From JAWKJY01 sp041393535 (lineage in GTDB: Bacteria; Actinomycetota; Thermoleophilia; Gaiellales; Gaiellaceae), in assembly GCA_041393535.1 (NCBI GenBank), contig JAWKJY010000005.1, forward strand, positions 186,001 through 250,000: 64,000 nt of DNA. The letters are read 5' to 3'. The notes under the pieces were generated by a model that was not told the origin of the DNA, searched no databases, and saw nothing but the letters and a program-made list of their open reading frames with translations. Every line of letters begins with the position of its first letter. The stretch's first letter is position 1. This document shows positions 25,038 through 33,482 of this stretch, piece after piece. The position numbers and the translations under genes are program-made.

Positions 25038-26255
25038 TCAGTAGGCGGACTCGAGCAGCTCGACGACCTCCTCGAGGGCGGTCACCGGCCGCGGGTTGGT
25101 CGCGACGATGATGTCCTCGAGCGCGTCGTGGGCGATCGAGGGGAAGTCCTCGCGCGTCACGCCGACGTCGCGCAGGCGGTTCGGCAGGCCGAGGTCGCGC
25201 ACGAGGGCGCGCACGGCGTCGCTCGCCGCCTGGCACGCCTCGTCGCTCGAGAGCCTCGCGACGTCGGTGCCCAGCGCCTCCGCGATCCAGGGCTGCCGGT
25301 CGCGCGTGAAGTCGCGGTTGAAGTCCATCGTCGGCGCGAGCATCACGCAGGAGGTGACGCCATGCGGGACGTTGCAGCGCGCGCCGAGCTGGTGCCCGAT
25401 CCCGTGGCTGAGCCCGAGGTTCACGTTCGCGAGGCCCGAGATCGACATCCACGCGGCGAGGTGGGCGTGCGTGCGCGCGGTCAGGTCGGACGGGTCGGCG
25501 TCGCACTCGCGCAGGAAGCGGGCGAGCATCGAGAGCGAGCGCAGCGCGAGCGCGTCCGTGAACGGGTGGGCGTTCGTCGAGCAGAGCGCCTCGACGCAGT
25601 GGTCGACGGAGCGCATCCCCGTCGACGCCCAGAGCCACGGCGGCGTCGCGGTCGTCAGCTCGGCGTCCAGGTAGACGGCCCGCGCGGCGAGCTTCCGGTC
25701 GAGCACGAGGTCCTTCACCTGGCGGATCTCGTCGGTCAGCCCGATGAAGTGCGTGAACTCGCCGGCCGAGAGGGTCGTGGAGATCGCCACGAGCGGCACG
25801 CAGTCGCCCGTGATCGGCGGGATACGGACGTGGTCCGGGTAGCGGTACTCGATCACCGTCCGGTCGAAGTCGTCGTGCGTGCGGCAGCCCTCGGCGAGCG
25901 CGGCGACGACGGCCTTGCCCGTGTCGTTCGGCGTGCCGCCGCCGAAGGTGACGACGCCGTCGGCGCCCAGCTCCCGGGCGGCCTCGGTGGCGCGCAGGAC
26001 GGAGCCGCGGTGCACGTGCTGGACGGTCTCGTGGAAGACGCCGGCGATCCGGCCGCCGGCGGCCTCGCGCACGCGGTCGACCAGGTCGGTCGTCGTCGCG
26101 AGCGTCGTGCCGGTGATCAGCAGGGCGCGCTCGACGCCCGCGCTCGTGAGCGTGTCGGCGAGGCCGGCGACGCAGCCGGGGCCGTAGTGGACGTTCTCGA
26201 TGGGCAGCAGCGTGAAGACGCCGCGCAGGGGCTGGTTCGGGATCGGAGCGGTCAC
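25038..26255 (-). CDS. Iron-containing alcohol dehydrogenase (maleylacetate reductase-like)
   Basis: A 405-residue group III metal-dependent alcohol dehydrogenase. The N-terminal NAD(P) domain has TFGGGTPNDTGKAVVA (GGGSxxDxxK type). Iron ligands are visible as Asp in YLDAELTT and His residues in GLSHGIGHQLGARCNVPHG. The family includes maleylacetate reductases, lactaldehyde and 1,3-propanediol dehydrogenases; the divergent Thr in the GGGTPND loop and length slightly favour the maleylacetate reductase/hydroxyacid branch. The gene is likely leaderless (TAGGAT, 6 nt before the GTG). It is adjacent to the GntR regulator, which may control it. Confidence 0.88.
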   Translation of the reverse strand: MTAPIPNQPLRGVFTLLPIENVHYGPGCVAGLADTLTSAGVERALLITGTTLATTTDLVDRVREAAGGRIAGVFHETVQHVHRGSVLRATEAARELGADGVVTFGGGTPNDTGKAVVAALAEGCRTHDDFDRTVIEYRYPDHVRIPPITGDCVPLVAISTTLSAGEFTHFIGLTDEIRQVKDLVLDRKLAARAVYLDAELTTATPPWLWASTGMRSVDHCVEALCSTNAHPFTDALALRSLSMLARFLRECDADPSDLTARTHAHLAAWMSISGLANVNLGLSHGIGHQLGARCNVPHGVTSCVMLAPTMDFNRDFTRDRQPWIAEALGTDVARLSSDEACQAASDAVRALVRDLGLPNRLRDVGVTREDFPSIAHDALEDIIVATNPRPVTALEEVVELLESAY

Positions 26256-26261
26256 GTCGCG

Positions 26262-26267
26262 ATCCTA
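26262..26267 (-). promoter_or_regulatory. Leaderless -10 box (TAGGAT) of the iron-type dehydrogenase
   Basis: TAGGAT on the reverse strand ends 6 nt before the GTG start at 26255. Confidence 0.5.
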
Positions 26268-26384
26268 GTCGATCGCCGCGCGCGGCTCGCCGGGGCGCCG
26301 TGACCGGGTCGCCCGGCTTGACGCCCGGGCCCCCGCGGCGGATGATCGCGACCTGCCCGGCGGCCCTGCCGGCACGATACGAGG

Positions 26385-26668
26385 ATGCCCCCGACCCTCC
26401 GCCCCCGGCTCGCGCTCGCGTCGCTCGCCTCGCTCTGCGTGCTCGCGGCCGCGTGCGGCGGTGCATCCGGCCCGACCCTGGGGGACTCGGCCACCGGAGG
26501 CGGCGAGCCGATCGAGACCGTCGCGGCCGCGCCCGCGCCGGCCGAGCCTGCGCCCGGGCGTCGGCCGCAGCCGCGCCCGACGGGGCCGAGACGAGCGCGA
26601 GCGCCGTCGTCGAGCCCGCGCCGCCGGGCGGGCGGAAGCAGGGGAAGACGGCGAAGCTCCGCCGATGA
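26385..26668 (+). CDS. Small lipoprotein, frameshifted; probably the N-terminus of the nuclease
   Basis: ATG at 26385 opens a clear lipoprotein signal (LASLASLCVLAAACGG, lipobox LAAAC near residue 24), followed by a Pro/Ala linker. In this frame the sequence soon becomes Arg-rich nonsense. A coherent linker ending (SASAVVEPAPPGGRKQG) occurs in another frame and stops at 26668, overlapping the nuclease ATG (ATGA). Either this is a separate small lipoprotein with one indel near 26560-26590, or it is the export signal of the following nuclease separated from it by indels. Confidence 0.5.
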
Positions 26669-27120
26669 AGAGGATCCCCGTCGTCGTCGCGGCGGTGCCG
26701 GAGGGCGACACCGTCGAGCTGCAGGACGGCCGTGTCGTGCGCCTCGCGCAGGTCGACGCGCCCGCCGCTGTCGCGGGCGAGTGCTACGGCGTCCGCGCCC
26801 GCCAGGCGCTGCGCGCGCTGCTGCCGAAGGGCACGCGCGTGCGGCTCGAGTCCGATCCCGCGCTCGACCCGGTCGACGCGGAGGGGCGCCTCGTCCGCTA
26901 CGTCCGCGTCCAGGGAGAGAACGTCAACCTGCTGCTCGTGCGCGCCGGCGCGGTCAGCGTCTGGTTCGCCGGCGGCGACCGGGGCCGCTACGCGGACGAC
27001 CTGCTCGGCGAGGCGAAGGCCGCGCGCGCCGCGCGGATCGGCCTCTGGCGCGAGTGCCCGGGGACGAGGCTCGACCCGAAGCGCCCGGCGTTGACGATCG
27101 CCCCGACCGGTCGGCGCTGA
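26665..27120 (+). CDS. Thermonuclease (SNase-like) domain protein
   Basis: A 151-residue protein with the staphylococcal nuclease fold: strand VVVAAVPEGDTVELQDG, the RLAQVDAPA motif (family RLxxIDxPE), a GECYGVRARQALRALL helix, and DAEGRLVRYVRV containing the second active-site Arg. The glutamate that normally follows Asp-x-Pro and acts in catalysis appears to be Ala (DAPA), so nuclease activity is doubtful. Family members are normally exported, and a lipoprotein signal lies directly upstream in another frame. Its 3' end is four bases from the convergent FKBP gene. Confidence 0.75.
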   Translation: MKRIPVVVAAVPEGDTVELQDGRVVRLAQVDAPAAVAGECYGVRARQALRALLPKGTRVRLESDPALDPVDAEGRLVRYVRVQGENVNLLLVRAGAVSVWFAGGDRGRYADDLLGEAKAARAARIGLWRECPGTRLDPKRPALTIAPTGRR

Positions 27121-27124
27121 CCGC

Positions 27125-27499
27125 CTACCCGACCTCGAGCAGGTCGACGACGAAGACGAGCGGCTCGTTCGGCTTGATCACGTTGCCCGCGCCGCGCGCG
27201 CCGTAGGCCATCGCCGACGGGATCGTCAGCTTCCGGCGGCCGCCGACCCGCATGCCCTGGACGCCCTCGTCCCAGCCGCGGATGACCTGCCCCTTGCCCA
27301 GGCGGAACTCGAACGGCTGCCCGCGGTTCCAGGACGCGTCGAACTCGGCGCCGGTGAGGAACGAGACGCCGACGTAGTGGACGCTCACCCGCGACCCGGC
27401 GGTCGCCTCGTCGCCGTCGCCGACGACGATCTCCTCGATCCCGAGGTCGAAGGGGACGTCGCCTTCCGGCTTCTCGATCTGCGGGCGCTCGAGGGACAC
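27125..27499 (-). CDS. FKBP-type peptidyl-prolyl cis-trans isomerase
   Basis: A 124-residue single-domain FKBP that accelerates proline isomerisation during folding. Characteristic segments are VSVHYVGVSFLTGAEFDASW, FRLGKGQVIRGWDEGVQGM, GGRRKLTIPSAMAYG and PLVFVVDLLEV, covering the whole hydrophobic pocket (Tyr, Phe, Val-Ile, Trp, Tyr positions conserved). The GTG at 27499 is chosen because GGAGG lies about ten bases upstream. There is no signal peptide, so it is cytoplasmic. It is downstream of the SigB-like sigma gene on the same strand. Confidence 0.92.
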   Translation of the reverse strand: MSLERPQIEKPEGDVPFDLGIEEIVVGDGDEATAGSRVSVHYVGVSFLTGAEFDASWNRGQPFEFRLGKGQVIRGWDEGVQGMRVGGRRKLTIPSAMAYGARGAGNVIKPNEPLVFVVDLLEVG

Positions 27500-27564
27500 G
27501 CGGGCCTCCAGGGTCGTGGGACGCGCCCCGGCAGGAGCGCCCTCCAACCCTAGCTCGCGCCGCG

Positions 27565-28614
27565 CTACGCAGCCGCGTCGATCGCCTGCAGCTCGCGCTC
27601 CATGGCGAGGCGGTTGAGCGCGCGGCTCTCCAGCGTGCGGATCCGCTCGGGCGACATGTCGAGCCGCCGGCCGATCTCCGCGAGCGAGAGCGGGCCCTCG
27701 TCCGCGAGGCCGTAGCGCCACTCGATCACGGTGCGCTCGAGCTCCGGCAGGCGCGCGACGGCGCCGTGCAGCGCGCGCTCCTGGAGGCTGATCTCGACCT
27801 CCTCGGAGAGCTCAGCGCCGTCCGGGGCGAGCAGGTCGCCGAGCGAGGCGCCCTCCTCCGTCCCGACCGGCCGGTCGAGGCTCGTGACGGCGCGCGCCGC
27901 CTGCGCGACCTCGCGCACCTGGGCGACGGTCAGCCGGGCGTGCCGGGCGATCTCGGCGCTCGTCGGCGGCCGACCGAGCGAGGCCGTCAGCTCGGCCTCG
28001 GCCCGCGCGATCCGGCGCTCCCGCTCGGTCACGTGGACGGGCATGCGGATCGTCCGCGCCTGGTTCGCGATCCCGCGCTGGATCGCCTGGCGGATCCACC
28101 ACGTCGCGTAGGTCGAGAACTTGTAGCCGCGGCGCCAGTCGAACTTCTCGACCGCGCGGTGCAGGCCGAGCGTGCCCTCCTGGATCAGGTCGAGCAGCGG
28201 CAGCCCCTGGCCCTGGTAGCGGCGCGCGAGCGAGACGACCAGGCGCAGGTTCGCGTTGATCATGTGGTCCATCGCCGCCCGGTCGCCCTTCTCGACGCGC
28301 TTGGCGAGGTCGACCTCCTCGCGCGCCGTGAGCAGCCGGTAGCGGCCGATCTCGTTCAGGAAGAGCTGCAGCGCGTCCGTCGTCGACGCGATCAGGCCGC
28401 CGTCGACGAAGGTCGGGGCGGTCACCGTCTCGGTGCTGCAGTCGTCGTGGATCGAGACGCCGCGCGCCTCGACCTCGTCGTAGAGCGCCTGGAGGTCGGT
28501 CTCGTCGAGCCCGAGCTCCACCGCGAGCTCGTCCACGCGGGACAGCTCGACCACGCCGTGGCCCTCGGCTGCCTCGAGCAGCGACACGAGCGCCTCCTCC
28601 CTCGCGAGCTCCAC
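27565..28614 (-). CDS. Alternative RNA polymerase sigma factor (group 2, RpoD-like)
   Basis: A 349-residue sigma-70 factor. Regions visible: 1.2 (DALQLFLNEIGRYRLLTAREE), 2 (LLDLIQEGTLGLHRAVEKFDW, KFSTYATWWIRQAIQRGI), 3 (RRIARAEAELTASLGRPP) and 4 (LERTVIEWRYGLADE, LDMSPERIRTLESRALNRL). It is clearly a group 2 paralogue of the RpoD at 11512-12603, with a divergent region 4 recognition helix, so it probably reads variant housekeeping or stress promoters. A CACCAT hexamer 6 nt before the GTG is a weak leaderless -10. It sits downstream of the Lon-like protease on the same strand. Confidence 0.92.
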   Translation of the reverse strand: MELAREEALVSLLEAAEGHGVVELSRVDELAVELGLDETDLQALYDEVEARGVSIHDDCSTETVTAPTFVDGGLIASTTDALQLFLNEIGRYRLLTAREEVDLAKRVEKGDRAAMDHMINANLRLVVSLARRYQGQGLPLLDLIQEGTLGLHRAVEKFDWRRGYKFSTYATWWIRQAIQRGIANQARTIRMPVHVTERERRIARAEAELTASLGRPPTSAEIARHARLTVAQVREVAQAARAVTSLDRPVGTEEGASLGDLLAPDGAELSEEVEISLQERALHGAVARLPELERTVIEWRYGLADEGPLSLAEIGRRLDMSPERIRTLESRALNRLAMERELQAIDAAA

Positions 28615-28681
28615 CGTCCGATGGTGCCCCGGCGCCGGCGCCGGCGCATCGGTGGGAACACCGGATCCGGGCGGGCGGGGA

Positions 28682-31120
28682 CTACGGAGCGGGCGGCTCC
28701 TCGGGCGGCGGGTCGGCGTGCTCGGCGTGCGCCCGGGCCGCCTCGGCCAGGGCGGCGAGCCGGGCGGCGACGCGGGCGTGGATCGTCCCCTCGGGGTAGG
28801 CGCCCGCCTCGTCCGGCTCGCCCGCGGGCACGCCGGTGAGCAGCTCGATCCCCTCGTCGACGCGCGACACGGCCCAGACGTGGAAGTCGCCGCGCTCGAC
28901 CGCGGCGACCACGTCGTCGCGCAGCATCAGGTGCGGGACGTTCGCGGCCGGCAGGACGACGCCCTGCTCGCCGGTCAGGCCCCGCGCGGCGCAGACGTCG
29001 AAGAAGCCCTCGATCTTCGCGCAGACGCCGCCGACCGCCTGGACGGCGCCGTGCTGGTCGACCGAGCCCGTGACCGCGATCCCCTGCCGCAGCGGAGCGT
29101 CGGCGAGCGCGGAGAGGACGGCGTACAGCTCGGTCGACGAGGCCGAGTCCCCCTCCACCTCGTCGTAGGACTGCTCGAACGTCAGCGTCGCCCGCACCGC
29201 GAGCGGCTGGCCCTGCGCGTACGTCCCGGTCAGGTAGCCGGCGAGGATCAGGACGCCCTTCGAGTGGATCGGGCCGGACAGCTCGATCTCGCGCTCGACG
29301 CTCGTCACCGAGCCGTCGCCGAGGCCGACGCGCGCCGACACGCGGGTCGGCCGCCCGAAGTCGTGGTCGCCCAGGTCGAGCACCGAGAGCCCGTTCACCT
29401 GGCCGACGCGCTCGCCGTCCGTCGCGATCGCGAGCGTCCCCTCGGCGATCAGCTCCTGGACGCGCTCCTCGACGAGGCTCGAGCGGTAGCGCCGCCGCTC
29501 GATCGCCCGATCCACGTCCGCGGCCCCAACCAGCTCGTGGCCCGCCTGGCCGGCCCAGTAGCTGGCCTCGGTGACGACGTCGGCGAGCTCCAGCAGCCGC
29601 GTCGAGAGGCGCCGCTGGTCCTCCCGCAGGCGGCCACCGTGCTCGACGAGACGGGCGACGGCGCCCCGGTCGAGGTGGCGCAGCCCGTTCTCGCGGACGT
29701 GACGCGCGGCGAGCGCGGCGTAGGCGGCGACGCCCTCGTCCTCCCAGCGCATGTCCGGCGCGAAGTCGGCGCGCACCTTGAACAGCCCGCGGAAGTCCTC
29801 GTCGTACGCGTGCAGGAGCGAGTAGACGAGTGGCGAGCCGATCAGCACGACCTTCACGTCGAGCGGGATCGGCTCCGGCCGGAGCGTCGCGCTCGGGACG
29901 ATCCCGGCGGCGTCGGCGACGTTCTCGATCCGTGCCTCGGCCGCGAGCAGGGCCCGCTTCAGCGCCTCCCACGAGAACGGGTTGCGCAGGACGTCCTCGC
30001 AGCGCAGCAGCAGGAAGCCGCCGTTCGCCCGGTGGATCGCCCCCGGCCGGATCTGCCGGAAGTCGGTGACCATCGTCCCGAAGGCCGCGCGGTACTCGAC
30101 GCGGCCCATCAGGTTCACGTAGGTCGGGTTGCGCTCGTAGACGACCGGCGCGCCCGTCGTCCCCGTCCGGTCGATCAGCACGTTGACGCGGTAGCGGGCG
30201 AGCCGCTCGCCGCGCTCGGCGCTCTGCAACGCGGCGAGCGGCCCGGGCAGCTCGCCGTCGGCGTCCGGCCGGAAGTCGCCGAGCCGGGTGGGGACGTCCG
30301 CCTCGAGGGCGTCCAGGTGGGCGACGATCGCCGGCTCGTCGGCGAACTGGTCGCGCACGTCGTGGAAGAGCGGCCCGGTCGCGTAGCGGGCGACCTCGCG
30401 GTCGAGCTCGGCGACGCGCTCCATCGTCTCCTTCTCGAGCCGGCGCAGGCCGCGCATCGTCTCGGCCACGTGCTCCTGGATCTCGTTGCCGCGCGCCTCG
30501 ATCTGCTGGCGCTCCTCTGCGGGCAGCCGCTCGAACTGGTCGGTGGAGAGCGGCCGCCCGAGGTGGAGCGGGATCGAGGCGATCCCGGTCATCGTCTGCT
30601 CGACGGCGAAGCCGCGCTCGCGCGCGAACGCCTGCAGCTCCTCGATCAGGGTCTCGCGGCGGTGGCCGACGTCGGCGAGGACGGCGCGGCGGCGGTGCTC
30701 GTACTCGTCGCTCTCGAACGCGCGCGGGATCTCGCGCTGCGCGGCGGCGACCAGCTCGTCCATCGCGCGCGCGAGCTCGGCGCCGCGCCCGGCCGGGAGG
30801 CCGATCGTCCGCGGGCGGTCGGGCTCGGCGACGTCGTGGACGACGACCCAGTCGCACGGCGTCGGCCGCGTCGCGGCCACGCGCTCGAGGTGATCGCGCA
30901 CCGTCGTCGTCCGGCCGGAGCCGGATGCGCCGGAGACGAACAGGTTGTAGCCGGGGACGCCCACGTCGAGCCCGAGCGCGATCGCCTCGAGCGCGCGCGG
31001 CTGGCCGGCGGCGGTCGCGAGCGGCTCCACCTCGGCCGTCGTCTCGAAGGGGAGCGCGGCCGGGTCGACGCGCCGGCGGAGCAGACCGGGGCCGAGGGCG
31101 AGGTCGTCGCGCAGGCTCAT
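28682..31120 (-). CDS. Lon-like ATP-dependent protease (LonB/YcbZ-type)
   Basis: An 812-residue protein with an N-terminal AAA-like ATPase region and a C-terminal Lon serine-lysine protease domain. The nucleotide loop is GASGSGRTTT (residues 64-73), with Arg in place of the Walker A Lys, as in other members of this branch. A long helical insertion (~150-330) follows. The protease dyad is Ser in EGDSASSTEL and Lys in GGVCAKIEGFF, with the spacing of active Lon proteases. No N-terminal Lon substrate domain or membrane helix is seen. It probably degrades misfolded or regulatory proteins in the cytoplasm. Divergent from the universal-stress gene. Confidence 0.88.
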   Translation of the reverse strand: MSLRDDLALGPGLLRRRVDPAALPFETTAEVEPLATAAGQPRALEAIALGLDVGVPGYNLFVSGASGSGRTTTVRDHLERVAATRPTPCDWVVVHDVAEPDRPRTIGLPAGRGAELARAMDELVAAAQREIPRAFESDEYEHRRRAVLADVGHRRETLIEELQAFARERGFAVEQTMTGIASIPLHLGRPLSTDQFERLPAEERQQIEARGNEIQEHVAETMRGLRRLEKETMERVAELDREVARYATGPLFHDVRDQFADEPAIVAHLDALEADVPTRLGDFRPDADGELPGPLAALQSAERGERLARYRVNVLIDRTGTTGAPVVYERNPTYVNLMGRVEYRAAFGTMVTDFRQIRPGAIHRANGGFLLLRCEDVLRNPFSWEALKRALLAAEARIENVADAAGIVPSATLRPEPIPLDVKVVLIGSPLVYSLLHAYDEDFRGLFKVRADFAPDMRWEDEGVAAYAALAARHVRENGLRHLDRGAVARLVEHGGRLREDQRRLSTRLLELADVVTEASYWAGQAGHELVGAADVDRAIERRRYRSSLVEERVQELIAEGTLAIATDGERVGQVNGLSVLDLGDHDFGRPTRVSARVGLGDGSVTSVEREIELSGPIHSKGVLILAGYLTGTYAQGQPLAVRATLTFEQSYDEVEGDSASSTELYAVLSALADAPLRQGIAVTGSVDQHGAVQAVGGVCAKIEGFFDVCAARGLTGEQGVVLPAANVPHLMLRDDVVAAVERGDFHVWAVSRVDEGIELLTGVPAGEPDEAGAYPEGTIHARVAARLAALAEAARAHAEHADPPPEEPPAP

Positions 31121-31228
31121 GCGGGCATTCTCGCGTGCCTGCACGGAGCGTGCGTGCGGGGAAGCCCGCAGCCTCGCGACGGGGTTCGCGCGGTTGTGCG
31201 GCCCGGCCGCGGGGCGCATGCTGGCCGC

Positions 31229-32002
31229 ATGGCGGATCTGTTCGAGCGCGTCGTCTGCGCGGTGGACGGGAGCGAGCAGAGCCTCGCGGCGATCCCGGCG
31301 CTCGAGCGGCTGCTGCCCGCCGGCCGGCGGCTGCAGCTCGTGTGCGCCGTCGAGCCGGACGTCGTCTTCGCGCCGGGCGGCGGCGCGGCCGGCGCCACGG
31401 CCGCCGAGGCGGCGACGCGGGCGGTCTCGCGAGCGCTCGCACGCGTGGCTCCCGGCCGCGACGTCGCCGCGCGCCCGCTCGTCGGGCCGCCGGTCGAGAC
31501 CGTCCTCGCCACCCTCGGCGAGCTCGACGCCACGCTCGTCGCGTTCGCGGCGAGCGAGCGCGGCCGGCTCGTCGGGATCCTGACGGGCGCGTTCGGGTCC
31601 GCGCTCCTGCACCGGGCCCCGACCGCCGTGCTCGCGCTGCGCCCGCCGGCCGTGCTCGCGTCCTTCCCGGCGAGCATCGCGTGCGGGGTGGACGGCTCGC
31701 CCGCGTCGCTGCGCGGGCTCGACGCGGCCCTCGAGCTGCAGGGGCGCTCGCACGCCGCGCTGCAGGTCGTCGCCGTCGCGGACGGTCGCGTCGACCCCGC
31801 GGCGCTGCGGGTCGACCTCGCGTTCGAGTTCCCCTTCGTCGAGGTCGTCGCGGCCGAGGGCCACCCGGCCCGGGCGCTCGCCGCCGCGAGGGCCGACCTC
31901 CTCGTCGTCGGCAGCCGCGGCCTCACGGGGCTGCTCGCGCTCGGCAGCGTCAGCGAGCGCGTCGCGCACGAGGCGCAGACGTCCGTGCTCGTCGTCCGCT
32001 GA
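31229..32002 (+). CDS. Universal stress protein, tandem UspA domains
   Basis: A 257-residue cytoplasmic protein made of two Usp folds (about 1-140 and 145-257). Each starts with a VVCAVDGS or IACGVDGS strand, and the second ends with the ATP-binding signature GSRGLTGLLALGSVSERVAHEA (Gx2Gx9GS) followed by TSVLVVR. The first domain keeps only a degenerate version. A role in stress survival is family knowledge. Divergent from the Lon-like protease, convergent with the NRAMP gene. Confidence 0.9.
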   Translation: MADLFERVVCAVDGSEQSLAAIPALERLLPAGRRLQLVCAVEPDVVFAPGGGAAGATAAEAATRAVSRALARVAPGRDVAARPLVGPPVETVLATLGELDATLVAFAASERGRLVGILTGAFGSALLHRAPTAVLALRPPAVLASFPASIACGVDGSPASLRGLDAALELQGRSHAALQVVAVADGRVDPAALRVDLAFEFPFVEVVAAEGHPARALAAARADLLVVGSRGLTGLLALGSVSERVAHEAQTSVLVVR

Positions 32003-32009
32003 GGCGCGG

Positions 32010-33301
32010 CTACGCCAGCGTCGCGACGAGCAGGACGACGTTCAGGACGACGATCAGCGCGGTCACGAGCGCCGCCGCGGCCGTCGTCGCGCGACCGTTG
32101 ACGAGCGGGCCCATCGTGCGGCGCGACGCGGTCAGGAGCACGAGCGGGACGAGCGCGAACGGCAGGCCGAAGGAGAGCGCGACCTGGCTCAACACGAGCG
32201 CGTGCGTCGGCTCCGCGCCGACGGCGAGCACGACCAGCGCGGGCGCGACGGTGACGAGCTGGCGCAGCAGCCAGAGCCGGCGGCCGAGGAACCTGTCCAT
32301 CACGACCCGCCCGGCCATCGTCCCGACCGACGCCGACGAGAGGCCCGCGACGAGAGCGCGACCCCGAGCAGCGTGGCCGCGAGGTCGCCCTCCGTCCGCC
32401 CGAGCACGTCGTGGGCGCCGGCGATCGTGTCGACGCCCGTGCCCTGGAGCGTCGAGGCGAAGACGACCAGCATCGCGAGGTTGACGAAGCCGGCGACGAC
32501 CATCGCGCCGAGCACGTCGAGCCGCTCGAGCCGCTGGACGCGCCAGCGCTCCGCCGGGCCGAGGCCGTTCACGCGCGTCGTCGCGAGCGCCGAGTGCAGG
32601 TAGACGACGTGCGGCATCACCGTGGCCCCGACGATCCCCGCCGCCAGGAGCAGCGAGTCCGTGCCGTCGAAGCGGGGCACGAAGCCGCGCGCGACCGCGC
32701 CGCCGTCCGGCACGGCCAGCAGGAGCTCGACGATGAAGGCGACCACCACGACCGCGAGCAGCGCCGAGACGGCGGCCTCGAGGCTGCGGAAGCCGCGCTC
32801 CTGGAGCGCCACGATCAGGAACGAGCCGACCGCCGCGATCCCCCCACCGGCGGCGAGCGGGATGTCGAAAAGGAGCTGCAGGCCGATGGCGGCGCCGAGC
32901 ACCTCGGCGAGGTCGGTCGCCATCGCCATCAGCTCGCCCTGCGCCCAGAGCAGGCGCGAGGCGGGCCGCGGCAGGCGCTCCCGGCAGAGGGCCGGCAGGC
33001 TCCGTCCCGTCGCGACGCCGAGCTTCGCCGAGAGCGTCTGCACGAGCATCGCCGCGAGGTTCGCGAGCAGGACCGCCCAGAGCAGCAGGTAGCCGTGCCG
33101 GGAGCCGGCGGCGACGTTCGTCGCGAAGTTGCCGGGGTCGACGTACGCGACCGCGGCGACGAAGGCGGGGCCGAGGAACGGCCAGATCGCGCGCACGCCG
33201 CGCCGTCGTCCCTGCAGCGACTCGCGCACCGCCTCCTCGGCGGCGGCGTCACGCGCCGGGCGGCGACCCGGCGCCGCCCCGTCGCCGGGTCGAGCGGGCA
33301 T
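32010..33301 (-). CDS. NRAMP-family divalent metal (Mn2+/Fe2+) transporter, one frameshift
   Basis: A proton-coupled metal importer of ~430 residues with 11 predicted helices. Metal-site motifs are intact: AYVDPGNFATN in helix 1 (DPGN) and TVMPHVVYLHS in helix 6 (MPH). The N-terminal ~315 residues and the last four helices are in different frames; the break lies near 32340-32360, in GC-rich sequence, where GVAL is followed by out-of-frame Arg/Ser. Restoring one base joins them. The start is taken at 33301 (GGTGG just upstream). A longer in-frame start exists but has unlikely composition. No MntR box was recognised. Confidence 0.82.
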
Positions 33302-33482
33302 CCACCGATGATCGCGGCTGTCCGGCGCGAGCCGCATCGCACGGCTGCCGCGGACCGGCATGCGGGAAAGCCGCACCTCCGAGGGGTAGGGCAAACCCCC
33401 GCCACGCTCGGGTGCGTCCCGGATTCCCTTCGGGCCCGGACCGCGCGACACTCGGGAGGACGAACCACGAGGGAGGTGCGCA

